From Pseudomonas maioricensis (GTDB lineage Bacteria; Pseudomonadota; Gammaproteobacteria; Pseudomonadales; Pseudomonadaceae): DNA of 64,000 nucleotides. Each line of letters starts with the position of its first letter. The first letter of the stretch is position 1. The notes beneath the pieces were generated by a model. The model made no database searches. It saw only the letters and a program-made list of their open reading frames with translations, and had not been told where the DNA came from. The position numbers were made by a program, and so were the translations under genes. The DNA is taken from NCBI RefSeq assembly GCF_022790535.1, contig NZ_LOHG01000005.1, positions 62,001 through 126,000 on the forward strand, given 5' to 3'. Positions 52,100-61,317 of this stretch are shown here, piece after piece.

Positions 52100-53553
52100 T
52101 GAGCATCCTCATCCCCTGCATCATCGCCGGCGGCGCCGGCACCCGACTGTGGCCAGTCTCCCGCGAAGCCATGCCCAAGCCTTTCATGCGTCTTCGCGAT
52201 GGCGAAAGCCTCCTGCAGAAAACCTTCAACCGGGCTGTTGGCTTGCCCGACGTTGGACGCCTGTTGACGGTGACCAATCGGGAGGTTTATTTCCGCACGG
52301 TCGACGATTATCGCCAACTCAACAAAACCAGGGTCAAGCTGGATTTCATCCTTGAGCCTTTCGGTCGTAATACCGCCCCTGCCCTGGCAGCCGCAGCGCT
52401 ACACGTCTCACATCTGTATGGCGAGGATGCGCAGTTGCTGGTGCTGCCGGCCGATCACCTGATTGCCGATGTGGCGGCCTTTTCCAAGGCAGTCCAGGCC
52501 GCACGGGTTTTGGCCGACGACGGCTGGCTGGTCACCTTCGGCATTCTGCCAAGCAAAGCAGAAACGGGTTTTGGCTACATTGAAAAAGGCCAGTCGCTGA
52601 ACAGCGATGGCTATCAGGTCGCACGCTTTGTCGAAAAGCCGAATGCCGCGACAGCGCAGGCGTATCTGGATGGCGGCCTGCACCTGTGGAACGCCGGCAT
52701 GTTCTGCATGCGCGCCGACAGCTTGCTCAATCAGTTTGCCGAACACGCGCCGGAGGTTCTGGCGGCCGTCAAAACCTGCCTGGAGCTGAGCGTCAGCAAG
52801 GAAGGCAATAACGAACTGCAGATCGAACTGGACAGTGAATCGTTCGCCAATGCACCAGACATTTCTGTCGACTACGCGTTGATGGAACGCTCCAGCAAAG
52901 TCGCCGTCGTCCCCTGCGAGCTGGGCTGGAACGACATCGGTTCATGGCAGGCAGTTCGTGAACTCGTACCTGCTGACGAGCATGGCAACCAGTGCAACGG
53001 TCCGACGGTGCTGCATGACGTGAGCAACTGCTACATCGACTCCAAACGCATGGTGGGTGGTGTCGGTCTGAACGACCTGATCATCATCGACACACCGGAC
53101 GCACTGTTGATCGCCGATGGCACCCGTAGCCAGGACGTGAAGTACATCGCCCAGGAACTCAAACGCCAGGGTCACGATGCCTATCGCCTGCACCGTACAG
53201 TCACGCGCCCCTGGGGCACCTACACCGTGCTCGAAGAAGGCAAGCGCTTCAAGATCAAACGCATCGTGGTTCGCCCGCAAGCTTCGCTGTCCCTGCAAAT
53301 GCACCATCACCGCAGTGAACACTGGATTGTGGTCAGCGGCATGGCGCGGGTAACCAATGGTGAGCGTGAGTTCATGCTCGACACCAACGAATCGACGTTC
53401 ATCAAGCCTGGCCATACCCACCGTCTGGTCAATCCGGGCGTGATCGACCTGGTCATGATCGAGGTGCAGAGCGGCGAGTATCTGGGTGAAGACGACATCG
53501 TACGTTTCACCGATGTCTACGGCCGGGTCGCGGCGCCGATTCCGGCCTCCTGA
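52099..53553 (+). CDS. pslB: Mannose-1-phosphate guanylyltransferase / mannose-6-phosphate isomerase (PslB)
   Basis: A 484-residue bifunctional enzyme. The N-terminal pyrophosphorylase domain begins IIAGGAGTRLWPVSREAMPKPF; the central FGYIEKGQ and VEKPNAATAQAYL are present. The C-terminal PMI cupin contains QMHHHRSEHWIVVSGMARVT. It makes GDP-mannose for Psl. The ATG lies inside the pslA stop (TGATG) and is in frame with all motifs. AlgA and WbpW are paralogues, so the name rests on the operon. Confidence 0.93.
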   Translation: MSILIPCIIAGGAGTRLWPVSREAMPKPFMRLRDGESLLQKTFNRAVGLPDVGRLLTVTNREVYFRTVDDYRQLNKTRVKLDFILEPFGRNTAPALAAAALHVSHLYGEDAQLLVLPADHLIADVAAFSKAVQAARVLADDGWLVTFGILPSKAETGFGYIEKGQSLNSDGYQVARFVEKPNAATAQAYLDGGLHLWNAGMFCMRADSLLNQFAEHAPEVLAAVKTCLELSVSKEGNNELQIELDSESFANAPDISVDYALMERSSKVAVVPCELGWNDIGSWQAVRELVPADEHGNQCNGPTVLHDVSNCYIDSKRMVGGVGLNDLIIIDTPDALLIADGTRSQDVKYIAQELKRQGHDAYRLHRTVTRPWGTYTVLEEGKRFKIKRIVVRPQASLSLQMHHHRSEHWIVVSGMARVTNGEREFMLDTNESTFIKPGHTHRLVNPGVIDLVMIEVQSGEYLGEDDIVRFTDVYGRVAAPIPAS

Positions 53554-53671
53554 CCTCACCTGTAACGCAAGGCCCACGATCAACCTGCTTGTACAAAACG
53601 CAGCACATAACACGGATGACAGCGGTAGCCCGCCTACATGATGGTTTTACCCGATACGGGAGTAGTAGTTC

Positions 53672-54472
53672 ATGCAAGACAGGAGTTTGGGGGTGGTCGC
53701 AAGCACGCTGCTGGTGCTGAGCCTGTTGGTGGTCAGCGCTTGCAGCACCCCGGCACGCGTCGGTTTACCCGATGATACCGCACAGATTGAAGCGGGCAAG
53801 GCGGCGGGCCGTGCGCTTGCCGGTAAGCCGTTGCCACCGCAACGGGTGCGACCGGGCGATACGCTGCGCATCGTGCGAAACACCGGCGAAGCGCCGTCCA
53901 TTTCCGCTTTTACGGCTAACTCCATCTACGAGCTGACGCTGTTCCAGGTGCTCAACGATGGCACCTTCAGCTATCCGTATATCGGCTCCGTACAGGCCGC
54001 AGGCATGACCTTGCCGGAGCTTACTGAACACCTGCAGAGCAAATTGCAGGACGTGTACCGTGAAACCGCGATGACCATCAACATCTCGCAATCGCCGGGC
54101 AACACCGTGTTCGTTGGCGGCGCAGTACGCAACTCGACGGCTCTGTCCGCCACGGTCGCAACCACGCTGGTGCAGGCGATTGTCGGCGCAGGCGGCGTGG
54201 CCAACGACGGAGACGCGACGATGGTCGCCCTGCTCCGCCAGGAAGACAACGGTTTCTACAAAACTTACTTTTTCGACTACAGCAAGCTGCTCTGGGCAGA
54301 CAGTTCGGGGCCGCGTGGCCCGGTATTGCTCCAGCGCGGCGATGTGGTGTTCGTGCCCAAGTCATCAGCAGGTGACAAAGCCGACGGCGTAAATCTGTAC
54401 TTCAACCAGTTGATACCCTTCGCCAAGTCGCTGGGGTTCGGCGTGAATTACAACTTGCGCAGCGAAAACTAA
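53672..54472 (+). CDS. pslD: Polysaccharide export outer-membrane lipoprotein (PslD)
   Basis: The 266-residue Wza-family protein has a lipoprotein signal with lipobox LVVSACST (Cys at about residue 24). The export domain has RVRPGDTLRIVRNTGEAPS, SYPYIGSVQAAGMTLPELTEHL and a SLBB-like segment (GAVRNSTALSATVATTLVQAIVGAGG). It forms the outer-membrane exit for Psl. GGGAG lies about 10 bases before the ATG. It follows pslB after only 118 bases: the pslC glycosyltransferase gene present in P. aeruginosa is missing here. Confidence 0.92.
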   Translation: MQDRSLGVVASTLLVLSLLVVSACSTPARVGLPDDTAQIEAGKAAGRALAGKPLPPQRVRPGDTLRIVRNTGEAPSISAFTANSIYELTLFQVLNDGTFSYPYIGSVQAAGMTLPELTEHLQSKLQDVYRETAMTINISQSPGNTVFVGGAVRNSTALSATVATTLVQAIVGAGGVANDGDATMVALLRQEDNGFYKTYFFDYSKLLWADSSGPRGPVLLQRGDVVFVPKSSAGDKADGVNLYFNQLIPFAKSLGFGVNYNLRSEN

Positions 54473-54486
54473 GTCAGGGAAACGAC

Positions 54487-56481
54487 ATGATCAATATTCG
54501 TTCATTGCGCGACTTGTTGCGCCTGTTCTTCATTTTCAAACAGGAAGTACGACTCACGGTCATGGTGACGTTCATCATCATCGTGCTCGGCGCGTTCCTG
54601 CTGCCCAACCGCTACGAATCAACCGCCCTGTTGCTGGTCAAGCCGGGCCGCGACAGCAGCACCGTGCCGATCGAGTTCGCTGATCGGCAGGCAATCGTAA
54701 TTCCCAGCGCCCAGCGTGACCCGATCCTCGACGAAGAACGCATGCTGACCGGGCGCCCGATCATGCGTACGGTCGCGGAGAAATACCTGGCCGAGATCTC
54801 CAATGCCGAACAGGAACAAGGTTTTCTGGCTTCGGTGAAGAACCTGCTCAAGGACACGGTGAGTTCGGTCATCGGCGTATTCCGCGGCGCACTGCAATTG
54901 ATTGGACTGGTGGAGAAGCGCTCTCCGGAAGAGCGTCTTGCTGAAGACCTGTCCAAGAACTTCAAAGTCAGCCACGACCCGGGTTCAGCGGTGATGGAAC
55001 TGACGTTCTCGTGGAATGACCCGCAGGTTGCAAAGGAAGTATTGGAAACCTGGATTTCCGAATACGAACAACAACGTACCCGGGTACTGGGTCGCGTCAG
55101 CCTTTATCAATTCTATGAAACCGAAGTCAAAGACACTCAGGCGCGGATTCTCAGCTACAAGAAACAGATTCAGACGTACCTCAATCAACTCGGCGCGGTC
55201 AGCATCGCCCAGCGTCTGGCGGATACGTCTCAGGGTCTTAACGACCTGACGACCGAGCGCAATAACACCTTGCGTTCCATTGCCTCGACCAAGGCCGGGC
55301 TCGATAAGCTGCAGGAGCAATTAAAGCAACAGTCGAAGACGGTCAGCGCCGGTCGTGAACTGAGCCTCAACCCTAACCGTCAGGACCTGCAAAACCGCAT
55401 CAATGGCAAGGAAGTCGAGCGTCAGGAACTGCTGCGTTCTTTCAAAGAAACGGCTCCGCCGGTTCGTGCGCTGAACCAGGAAATCACCAATCTGAAACAG
55501 CTTCTGAGTGAGCAGGATGCGACCATTCAGCGCTCGGAAAGCATTACACCCAACCCGATCTATAACCGGATGCAAAACGTTCTGGCTGACCAGCAGGCCA
55601 GCTATGCGCGACTGCAAACGCAATTGACGCAACAAAACCTGCAATTGGCGCAGTGGGAAAAAAGCCGCCAACTGGCGTTGAATCTGGAACCTGAAATGTC
55701 TCGCTTGCAGGGCGAGCTGGACGCCAGCGAAAAGAGCTTTGCGCTCTACAGCAGCAGCCTTGAGAAAGCACGCATCGACCGCGAACTGGACCGCAGCCAG
55801 ATCAGCAACATCGCGATCATCGAGCAGGCGACTTACAACCCCAGCCGGGTCTTCCCGAAAAGCCTGTTGATGCTGCTTCTGGCGTTCCCGCTGAGTGTTG
55901 GCGTCGGCCTTGTTGCCCTGTACTTCTTCTACCTGCTGGATCAGCGAATCCACGACGGCGACAAGATCGAAACCCGTTTTGGGGTACCGGTCTGGACCAG
56001 CCTTCAGGAATTGAGCAGCGTTCAGGACACGCACAACACCGCATTCACGGCCAGTCTGCACAGGCTATACGGCACCTTGCCGTTACGACAGGTCACGGAA
56101 AAAGGCCTGGCGCTGGGCTTTACCTCGTCTCATGAAGGCGAAGGCGTCAGCTTCGTCATCAGTCAACTGGCCAGCCTGCTTCATGAGCACGGCTACACCG
56201 TACGCACCGAAGGCCCCGGACCGGCTGTACCGGGAGAGATATTGCTGATCGATGCCTCCAGTATCTTCACCAACCAGAATGCCTTTGCCCTGTTGCGCGA
56301 TGCCGACCTGATTCTGCTGATCGTCAAAGCCGAGGAAACCACCGTACCGATGCTGGAAAACGTGCTGGCGACCCTGCATACCGCGTTCAAAAAAGTCGAC
56401 GGCATCATCATCAACCGACGCCGTTACAAAGTGCCAAAACGCGTGATGGATTATCTCAAGCGCTTCCAGACGCGAGGCTGA
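54487..56481 (+). CDS. pslE: Chain-length/copolymerase protein (PslE, Wzc-like without kinase tyrosines)
   Basis: A 664-residue inner-membrane protein. An N-terminal Wzz domain has two helices, near residues 20-40 (VTFIIIVLGAFLLPN) and 455-475 (SLLMLLLAFPLSVGVGLVALYFFYLLD). A long periplasmic coiled-coil lies between them. The C-terminal cytoplasmic part resembles a BY-kinase but has no Walker A GKT and no Tyr-rich tail. It controls Psl polymer length and links to PslD. The ATG is preceded by AGGGAA. Length matches P. aeruginosa PslE. Confidence 0.9.
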   Translation: MINIRSLRDLLRLFFIFKQEVRLTVMVTFIIIVLGAFLLPNRYESTALLLVKPGRDSSTVPIEFADRQAIVIPSAQRDPILDEERMLTGRPIMRTVAEKYLAEISNAEQEQGFLASVKNLLKDTVSSVIGVFRGALQLIGLVEKRSPEERLAEDLSKNFKVSHDPGSAVMELTFSWNDPQVAKEVLETWISEYEQQRTRVLGRVSLYQFYETEVKDTQARILSYKKQIQTYLNQLGAVSIAQRLADTSQGLNDLTTERNNTLRSIASTKAGLDKLQEQLKQQSKTVSAGRELSLNPNRQDLQNRINGKEVERQELLRSFKETAPPVRALNQEITNLKQLLSEQDATIQRSESITPNPIYNRMQNVLADQQASYARLQTQLTQQNLQLAQWEKSRQLALNLEPEMSRLQGELDASEKSFALYSSSLEKARIDRELDRSQISNIAIIEQATYNPSRVFPKSLLMLLLAFPLSVGVGLVALYFFYLLDQRIHDGDKIETRFGVPVWTSLQELSSVQDTHNTAFTASLHRLYGTLPLRQVTEKGLALGFTSSHEGEGVSFVISQLASLLHEHGYTVRTEGPGPAVPGEILLIDASSIFTNQNAFALLRDADLILLIVKAEETTVPMLENVLATLHTAFKKVDGIIINRRRYKVPKRVMDYLKRFQTRG

Positions 56482-56484
56482 TTT

Positions 56485-57663
56485 ATGCACATTGCCCTAC
56501 TCGCGCCACTGCCGCCCGAGCAGAACGGCATTGCCGATTACGCCGGGCATCTCAAGAACGCGCTTGAGAGCCTCGGCGTGCGTGTCAGCACGCCGCTTGC
56601 GGGCATCGGTAACGATCAGGTCCGCGCAGTGCAGCGGGTGGCCGAGACCGACTGGCAGGGGATTGATCTGGTGCATGCTGAAATCGGTGGCGGACGGCTG
56701 GCTGAATTTCATGCCCTGCGCACCTTGCGTCAGCGCTTCCCGCAACTGCCACTCACCGCCACGGTGCATGATCCGGAGCGTCTGGTATGGCGTCGGGCCA
56801 GGCTGCCATGGCCGTTATCTGCGGCCAGTTCGCTGCCCTCGCCCTTCCCGGAAATTGCCACAGTCATTGCCGACCCTCTTTGTCTGTACGAAGAGCGGCA
56901 ACTGGCACGCAGCATGACCCGCCTGGTAACCCTGACGCAGGCGGGCAGCGTTGCACTGCGCCAGCGGATGGGGTTGCGCGAAGAACAAATGGCAGTCATT
57001 GCCCACGGCAACCTGCCGATCCCTCCGGCCCCGCTGCCGCCCTTGCAACCCATGCGCTTGCTGTATTTCGGTTTTATTTATCGCGGCAAAGGTATCGAGG
57101 ACTTACTCGATGCCCTGGCCAAAATGCTCAGCCGTCAGCCGCAGCTGCGCACACGGGTGCGCTTGACACTGGCAGGCGGCAGCGAGCCTGAAATGGCCTT
57201 CGGTCCTTCCGGCAGTTATCTGGATCAGTTACGCCTGCGTATCAACCAACTGGAGCTGACCGACCTGATCGACTGGGATCTGGACCTGCCTGCCGATGCC
57301 ATCGCCGACGTCATTCAGGCCCACCACGTGATGGTTCTACCCTATCGCGAGTCGAGCAAATTGAAGCTGCTCGGGAAACTGCGCGGCACCAGCGGCGCGC
57401 TCTCATGGGCGGTGGCTTGCGGACGCGGGGTGATCACTTCGGATGCCCGTTCCTTTGCCGAAGAGGTTTCCCATGGCAACGGCATGATTTTCCCTCAAGG
57501 CAATGTCGCCGCGTTGAGTACCGCGTTGAACGAAGTCTGCGCGGTCCCGGAGAGGGCTGCGCAATGGGCCGCACAGGCCAGTGTTCTGGGGCAGCGGCGC
57601 GTCTGGAGCCAGACCGCCGAACGCTTCCGTTTGTTGTTCCAACAGGCATGCGAGGCCGATTGA
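56485..57663 (+). CDS. pslF: GT4 glycosyltransferase (PslF)
   Basis: This 392-residue GT-B enzyme starts MHIALLAPLPPEQNGIADYA and has the C-terminal nucleotide-sugar region with MRLLYFGFIYRGKGIEDLLDAL, then GTSGALSWAVACGRGVITSD in place of the usual E-x7-E loop. It is cytoplasmic and adds mannose or another Psl sugar to the lipid-linked repeat. The gene starts 4 bases after the pslE stop, and pslG starts one base after its stop. The name comes from operon order. Confidence 0.88.
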   Translation: MHIALLAPLPPEQNGIADYAGHLKNALESLGVRVSTPLAGIGNDQVRAVQRVAETDWQGIDLVHAEIGGGRLAEFHALRTLRQRFPQLPLTATVHDPERLVWRRARLPWPLSAASSLPSPFPEIATVIADPLCLYEERQLARSMTRLVTLTQAGSVALRQRMGLREEQMAVIAHGNLPIPPAPLPPLQPMRLLYFGFIYRGKGIEDLLDALAKMLSRQPQLRTRVRLTLAGGSEPEMAFGPSGSYLDQLRLRINQLELTDLIDWDLDLPADAIADVIQAHHVMVLPYRESSKLKLLGKLRGTSGALSWAVACGRGVITSDARSFAEEVSHGNGMIFPQGNVAALSTALNEVCAVPERAAQWAAQASVLGQRRVWSQTAERFRLLFQQACEAD

Positions 57664-57664
57664 G

Positions 57665-58999
57665 ATGAAATCAGCAGCGGGTTTGTGGTTGGCAAGTATT
57701 CTGGCCTGTTCAGCACTGGTGTCTGATCTGATACCTGATGCAGAGGCGGCAACCGTTCTGCGAGCACCTCGCGCAGTGGTCTGGCAGGACTTCCTGGGAG
57801 TGAATGCGCAGTTCCAGTATTTTTCACCTGCCATGTACCAACAGCAGATGGACCAACTGGACGCGCTGGGCCTTAACTGGGTACGTCTGACCATCCACTG
57901 GCCGATCATCGAACCCGAGCAGAACCAGTTCGACCTGGGTGACCTGGACGGCGCGATGGCGACGATGAATACCCACCACTACAACATCCTCGCCTATCTG
58001 GTGGGGTCTTCGCCTTATGCCAGCAGCGCTCCGGAAGGCGTCGCCAGTCGCGATCAGTACCCGCCCCGGGACTTCAATCTATTTGCCGCGCGCATGGCGG
58101 CGTTGACCAAACGCTATCCGCAGGTCAACAACTGGCAAGTCTGGAACGAGCCCAACATTATCTGGCTCCCAAAAGAGGACCCGGTGGCTTATGACACCCT
58201 GTTGACCACCACCGCCAACGCCATCCGTGCCGCCGAGCCGGACAAGACCATTGTCACCGCTGGCATGGCTTATTACAGCCAGATGCACAGCACGCCGGGT
58301 TACATGCTGCAGACGTTGCTGGACCGTGGTCTGGGCAGCCGAAACATCGTTGCCGCCTACCACCCGTACTCCGAATACCCTGAAGGTGACTCACCGCCCG
58401 ACCGGGATTTTCTGGTCAAAGCGAACGCCATGAACAACCTGCTGCACGGCAATGGCGTGCAACAGGTCTGGGCGACCGAATGGGGCTGGTCGAGCTACAA
58501 CGGTCCGGTGGAAATGCAGGCCATTATCGGCCTGCAAGGCCAAGCCGACTACACGTTGCGGCGCCTGGCCCTGATGAGTGCGCTGGACTATCAACGTATC
58601 TTCCTGTTCAACCTCAGCGACCTGGACGAACGCGCCAGCGCCCGGGATCAGGCCTACGGTCTGCTTGACCTGCAGGGCAACCCGAAGCCGGTCTACACCG
58701 CGCTGAAGAATTTTCTGACGATTACCGGTCCGCGACTGGAGCCAGCCGATCCGCCGGGCGTGAGCGCGGTCCCCGACGATCTGTATGCCGTGCCCTGGAC
58801 CCGCAGTGACGGCAAACGGCTGCTGATGTTCTGGAGTGCCAAGGGGGCTACCCTGAGTTTTCCAGCGATCAAATCAGCGGTACTTCACGATCCATTGAGC
58901 GGCGCCCGCACCGAACTGGGCAGTGCCAACACTACTCAGGCCCAAGGCATCAGCGTGGCCCTCAAGCCGACCCTGCAAATTCTGGAATGGAAACCCTGA
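57665..58999 (+). CDS. pslG: Psl glycosyl hydrolase (PslG, GH39)
   Basis: A 444-residue periplasmic glycoside hydrolase with a signal peptide (residues 1-28, to PDAEA). The catalytic acid is E162 in VWNEPNIIW and the nucleophile is E272 in ATEWGWSSY. The C-terminal part is a beta domain. P. aeruginosa PslG (E165, E276) cuts Psl or its repeat and is needed for Psl production. The ATG at 57665 is one base after the pslF stop. The two catalytic residues are intact, so it should be active. Confidence 0.93.
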   Translation: MKSAAGLWLASILACSALVSDLIPDAEAATVLRAPRAVVWQDFLGVNAQFQYFSPAMYQQQMDQLDALGLNWVRLTIHWPIIEPEQNQFDLGDLDGAMATMNTHHYNILAYLVGSSPYASSAPEGVASRDQYPPRDFNLFAARMAALTKRYPQVNNWQVWNEPNIIWLPKEDPVAYDTLLTTTANAIRAAEPDKTIVTAGMAYYSQMHSTPGYMLQTLLDRGLGSRNIVAAYHPYSEYPEGDSPPDRDFLVKANAMNNLLHGNGVQQVWATEWGWSSYNGPVEMQAIIGLQGQADYTLRRLALMSALDYQRIFLFNLSDLDERASARDQAYGLLDLQGNPKPVYTALKNFLTITGPRLEPADPPGVSAVPDDLYAVPWTRSDGKRLLMFWSAKGATLSFPAIKSAVLHDPLSGARTELGSANTTQAQGISVALKPTLQILEWKP

Positions 59000-59002
59000 G
59001 CG

Positions 59003-60226
59003 ATGCGAATTCTCTGGACACTACCCTATCTGCCATGGCCGACCACCAGCGGCGGCAAAACCCGGGAATATCACCTGCTGCGCAACCTTGCCGCCCGTGG
59101 TCATCAGATCACCTTGCTGGTGCAGTCCAAGACCGATGTCGACCAAAGCACCCGAGACGCCCTCGAGCCGTGGCTGGAACGGCTGATCGTCTTGCCACGC
59201 CGCCCGCTCAAAAGCGCCAAGACGCTGATGGCCATCGCCGTGGCCCCGGCGCCGATGCTGGCCTGTATCAACGGCTACGCACCGCGCCTGAGCGAGGTGT
59301 TCGAAGGCCTGCTTGAGGAACCCTGGGACGTGATCCAGCTTCAGCACACGTATGGTTTCGAGCCGTTTGAAAAGCCGCTGCAACAATCCGGCAAACCGTT
59401 TGTGATGACTGAACACAATGTCGAGTCGGCCATGGGCGCCACCAGCTACGACCGACTGCCGCGCTGGGCTGGCCTGTTCGCCAGCTTTGATCGCTGGCGC
59501 TATCGCCACTGGGAAAGCCGGGTCTTTCGTCAGGCCGATCAGTTGATCGCGGTAACCGAAGACGATGCCAAGGAAATTTCCCGGCTCAGTGGCAAGGCGA
59601 CAGCTGTGGTCGTCAACAGCGTCGATTGCGGCTACTACGCCCAGGTCAAGCCTGATCCCTACAGTAATCGGCTGTTGTTCATTGGCAACTACGAGTACGG
59701 ACCCAATGTGGATGCCATCGAATGGGCACTGACCGAGATCATGCCGAAAGTCTGGCAACACGCGCCCACGCTACGCTTTGTGATCTGCGGTTTTGCCCTG
59801 CCCGACTCGTGGCGCGAACGCTGGCCTGATCCGCGCATCGAGTTTCAGGGGTTCGTCCCGGACCTGCGTGCCTTGCAGAACAACACAGCGATATTTTTCG
59901 CCCCGCTGCGTCAAGGCGGCGGCTCCAAGCTCAAAGTACTGGAAGCCATGGCGGCCGGATTGCCGGTGGTTACCACCGAGCAAGGCAGTTCGGGACTCGC
60001 CGTGGTCAACGGCGAGCATTATCTGGGCAGCGAAGACCCGCAGGAACTGGCGCGGATCATCACCGAAGCCATTGAGCAACCCGCGCGTCTGGCACAGATC
60101 GGAGAAGCCGGACGCAAGTACGTGCAAACCCACCATGACTGGTCGGTATCTGCTGCTCAACTGGAGCGGATTTACACTCGACTATCACCCGTAAAAGCCA
60201 AACAGGAGCCGCGCCCATGCGTGTAG
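59003..60226 (+). CDS. pslH: GT4 glycosyltransferase (PslH)
   Basis: The 407-residue protein begins MRILWTLPYLPWPTTSGGKT, with the GT-B N-domain and a C-domain ending in APLRQGGGSKLKVLEAMAAGLPVVTTEQG, the GT4 donor loop. It probably adds mannose to the Psl repeat. It starts 3 bases after the pslG stop and overlaps pslI by 10 bases. The last residues (KQEPRPCV) are in that overlap. The name is by operon position. Confidence 0.88.
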   Translation: MRILWTLPYLPWPTTSGGKTREYHLLRNLAARGHQITLLVQSKTDVDQSTRDALEPWLERLIVLPRRPLKSAKTLMAIAVAPAPMLACINGYAPRLSEVFEGLLEEPWDVIQLQHTYGFEPFEKPLQQSGKPFVMTEHNVESAMGATSYDRLPRWAGLFASFDRWRYRHWESRVFRQADQLIAVTEDDAKEISRLSGKATAVVVNSVDCGYYAQVKPDPYSNRLLFIGNYEYGPNVDAIEWALTEIMPKVWQHAPTLRFVICGFALPDSWRERWPDPRIEFQGFVPDLRALQNNTAIFFAPLRQGGGSKLKVLEAMAAGLPVVTTEQGSSGLAVVNGEHYLGSEDPQELARIITEAIEQPARLAQIGEAGRKYVQTHHDWSVSAAQLERIYTRLSPVKAKQEPRPCV

Positions 60227-61317
60227 GACTTGATTACCGTCCGGCCACCGGCTACCCGAACAGCGGCATCGGCCGGCAAAACATCGCCCTCGAAGAAGCC
60301 GCGCGAGCCAACCCCAACACCCAGGTGCAACTGTTCAGCGTGGCGCCTTTCGACCATCCAATCCGCCGCGTGGCGCACTGCCCGCGCTGGGCCACGCCTC
60401 TCAATGGCATCCACCGTCTGCCCGAGCGGCTGCGCTTCGAAGGTTTGTTTCTGCCCAGGGCCCTGCGCGATGCAGAAGTACAGGTGTACATCTGCAACAT
60501 GAACATGGGCTTGCCGCTGGGTCGCAAGCCGGAGGGCATGCGTTATGTACTGCAGTTGCAGGACCTGTTCCAGCTGACCCTTAAAAACAGTCACGGCTCA
60601 CAGCTGAAGGCACGTATTTACGGCGTCACTGATCGGCTGTCCATTGCTCACTCGCTGCGGGTCGCTGATCGAATCTGGACCCCGTCGCAGTTCACCGCCG
60701 ATGAATGCATGCGCCTGTTTCCCGAAACCCGCGACAAACTGCGGGTACTGCCCGCGCTGGTCAGCGGCTGGAGTGATGAGCCTTCCGAACTGCTGGGCTG
60801 GACACTGCCCGAGCGTTACTGGTTGTGCGTCGGTACCCGTGAGCCGCGCAAAAACATGGCGTGGTTCATTGACGCCTGGCAACGCGCCCGAACGCAATTT
60901 GAAAATGTACCGGACCTGATCCTGATCGGCGCGCCGGAACACCTGCCGCCGGCCCAGCAAGCCCTGCCCGGCCTGCACTTCCTGAGCGAGATCAGTGATT
61001 CGGAACTACACGCCGTTTACGCCCGCGCCGACCGCATGTGGCAGCCGTCCTACGCAGAAGGTTTCGGCCTGCCAGTGGTTGAAGCACTGGGCGTGGGCAC
61101 GCCAGTCGCCGTGGCCAGTGGCTCGTCCCTGGATGAAATCACCCCGCCCGGCAGCCCCCGTTTTTCGCCGAACGACACCGGCGCGCTGATCCAGCTCATG
61201 GGCGAACTGGCCAGTGCGGAAAAAGAAGACCCTGAAACGTTGAAAGCCTGGGCCGCCGGGTATGGTCCCAAAGCCTTCAACCAGCGCTTTGACGAGCTGA
61301 TCGAGGAGTTGCGCTGA
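60217..61317 (+). CDS. pslI: GT4 glycosyltransferase (PslI)
   Basis: This 366-residue GT-B enzyme has MRVGLDYRPATGYPNSGIGRQN at the N-terminus, an acceptor region, and C-terminal YWLCVGTREPRKNMAWFIDAW and SYAEGFGLPVVEALGVGTPVA. The last is the GT4 E-x7-E motif. CAGGAG lies about 9 bases before the ATG inside the end of pslH. pslJ begins inside its stop codon (TGATG). It is a cytoplasmic sugar transferase of the Psl repeat assembly. Confidence 0.9.
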   Translation: MRVGLDYRPATGYPNSGIGRQNIALEEAARANPNTQVQLFSVAPFDHPIRRVAHCPRWATPLNGIHRLPERLRFEGLFLPRALRDAEVQVYICNMNMGLPLGRKPEGMRYVLQLQDLFQLTLKNSHGSQLKARIYGVTDRLSIAHSLRVADRIWTPSQFTADECMRLFPETRDKLRVLPALVSGWSDEPSELLGWTLPERYWLCVGTREPRKNMAWFIDAWQRARTQFENVPDLILIGAPEHLPPAQQALPGLHFLSEISDSELHAVYARADRMWQPSYAEGFGLPVVEALGVGTPVAVASGSSLDEITPPGSPRFSPNDTGALIQLMGELASAEKEDPETLKAWAAGYGPKAFNQRFDELIEELR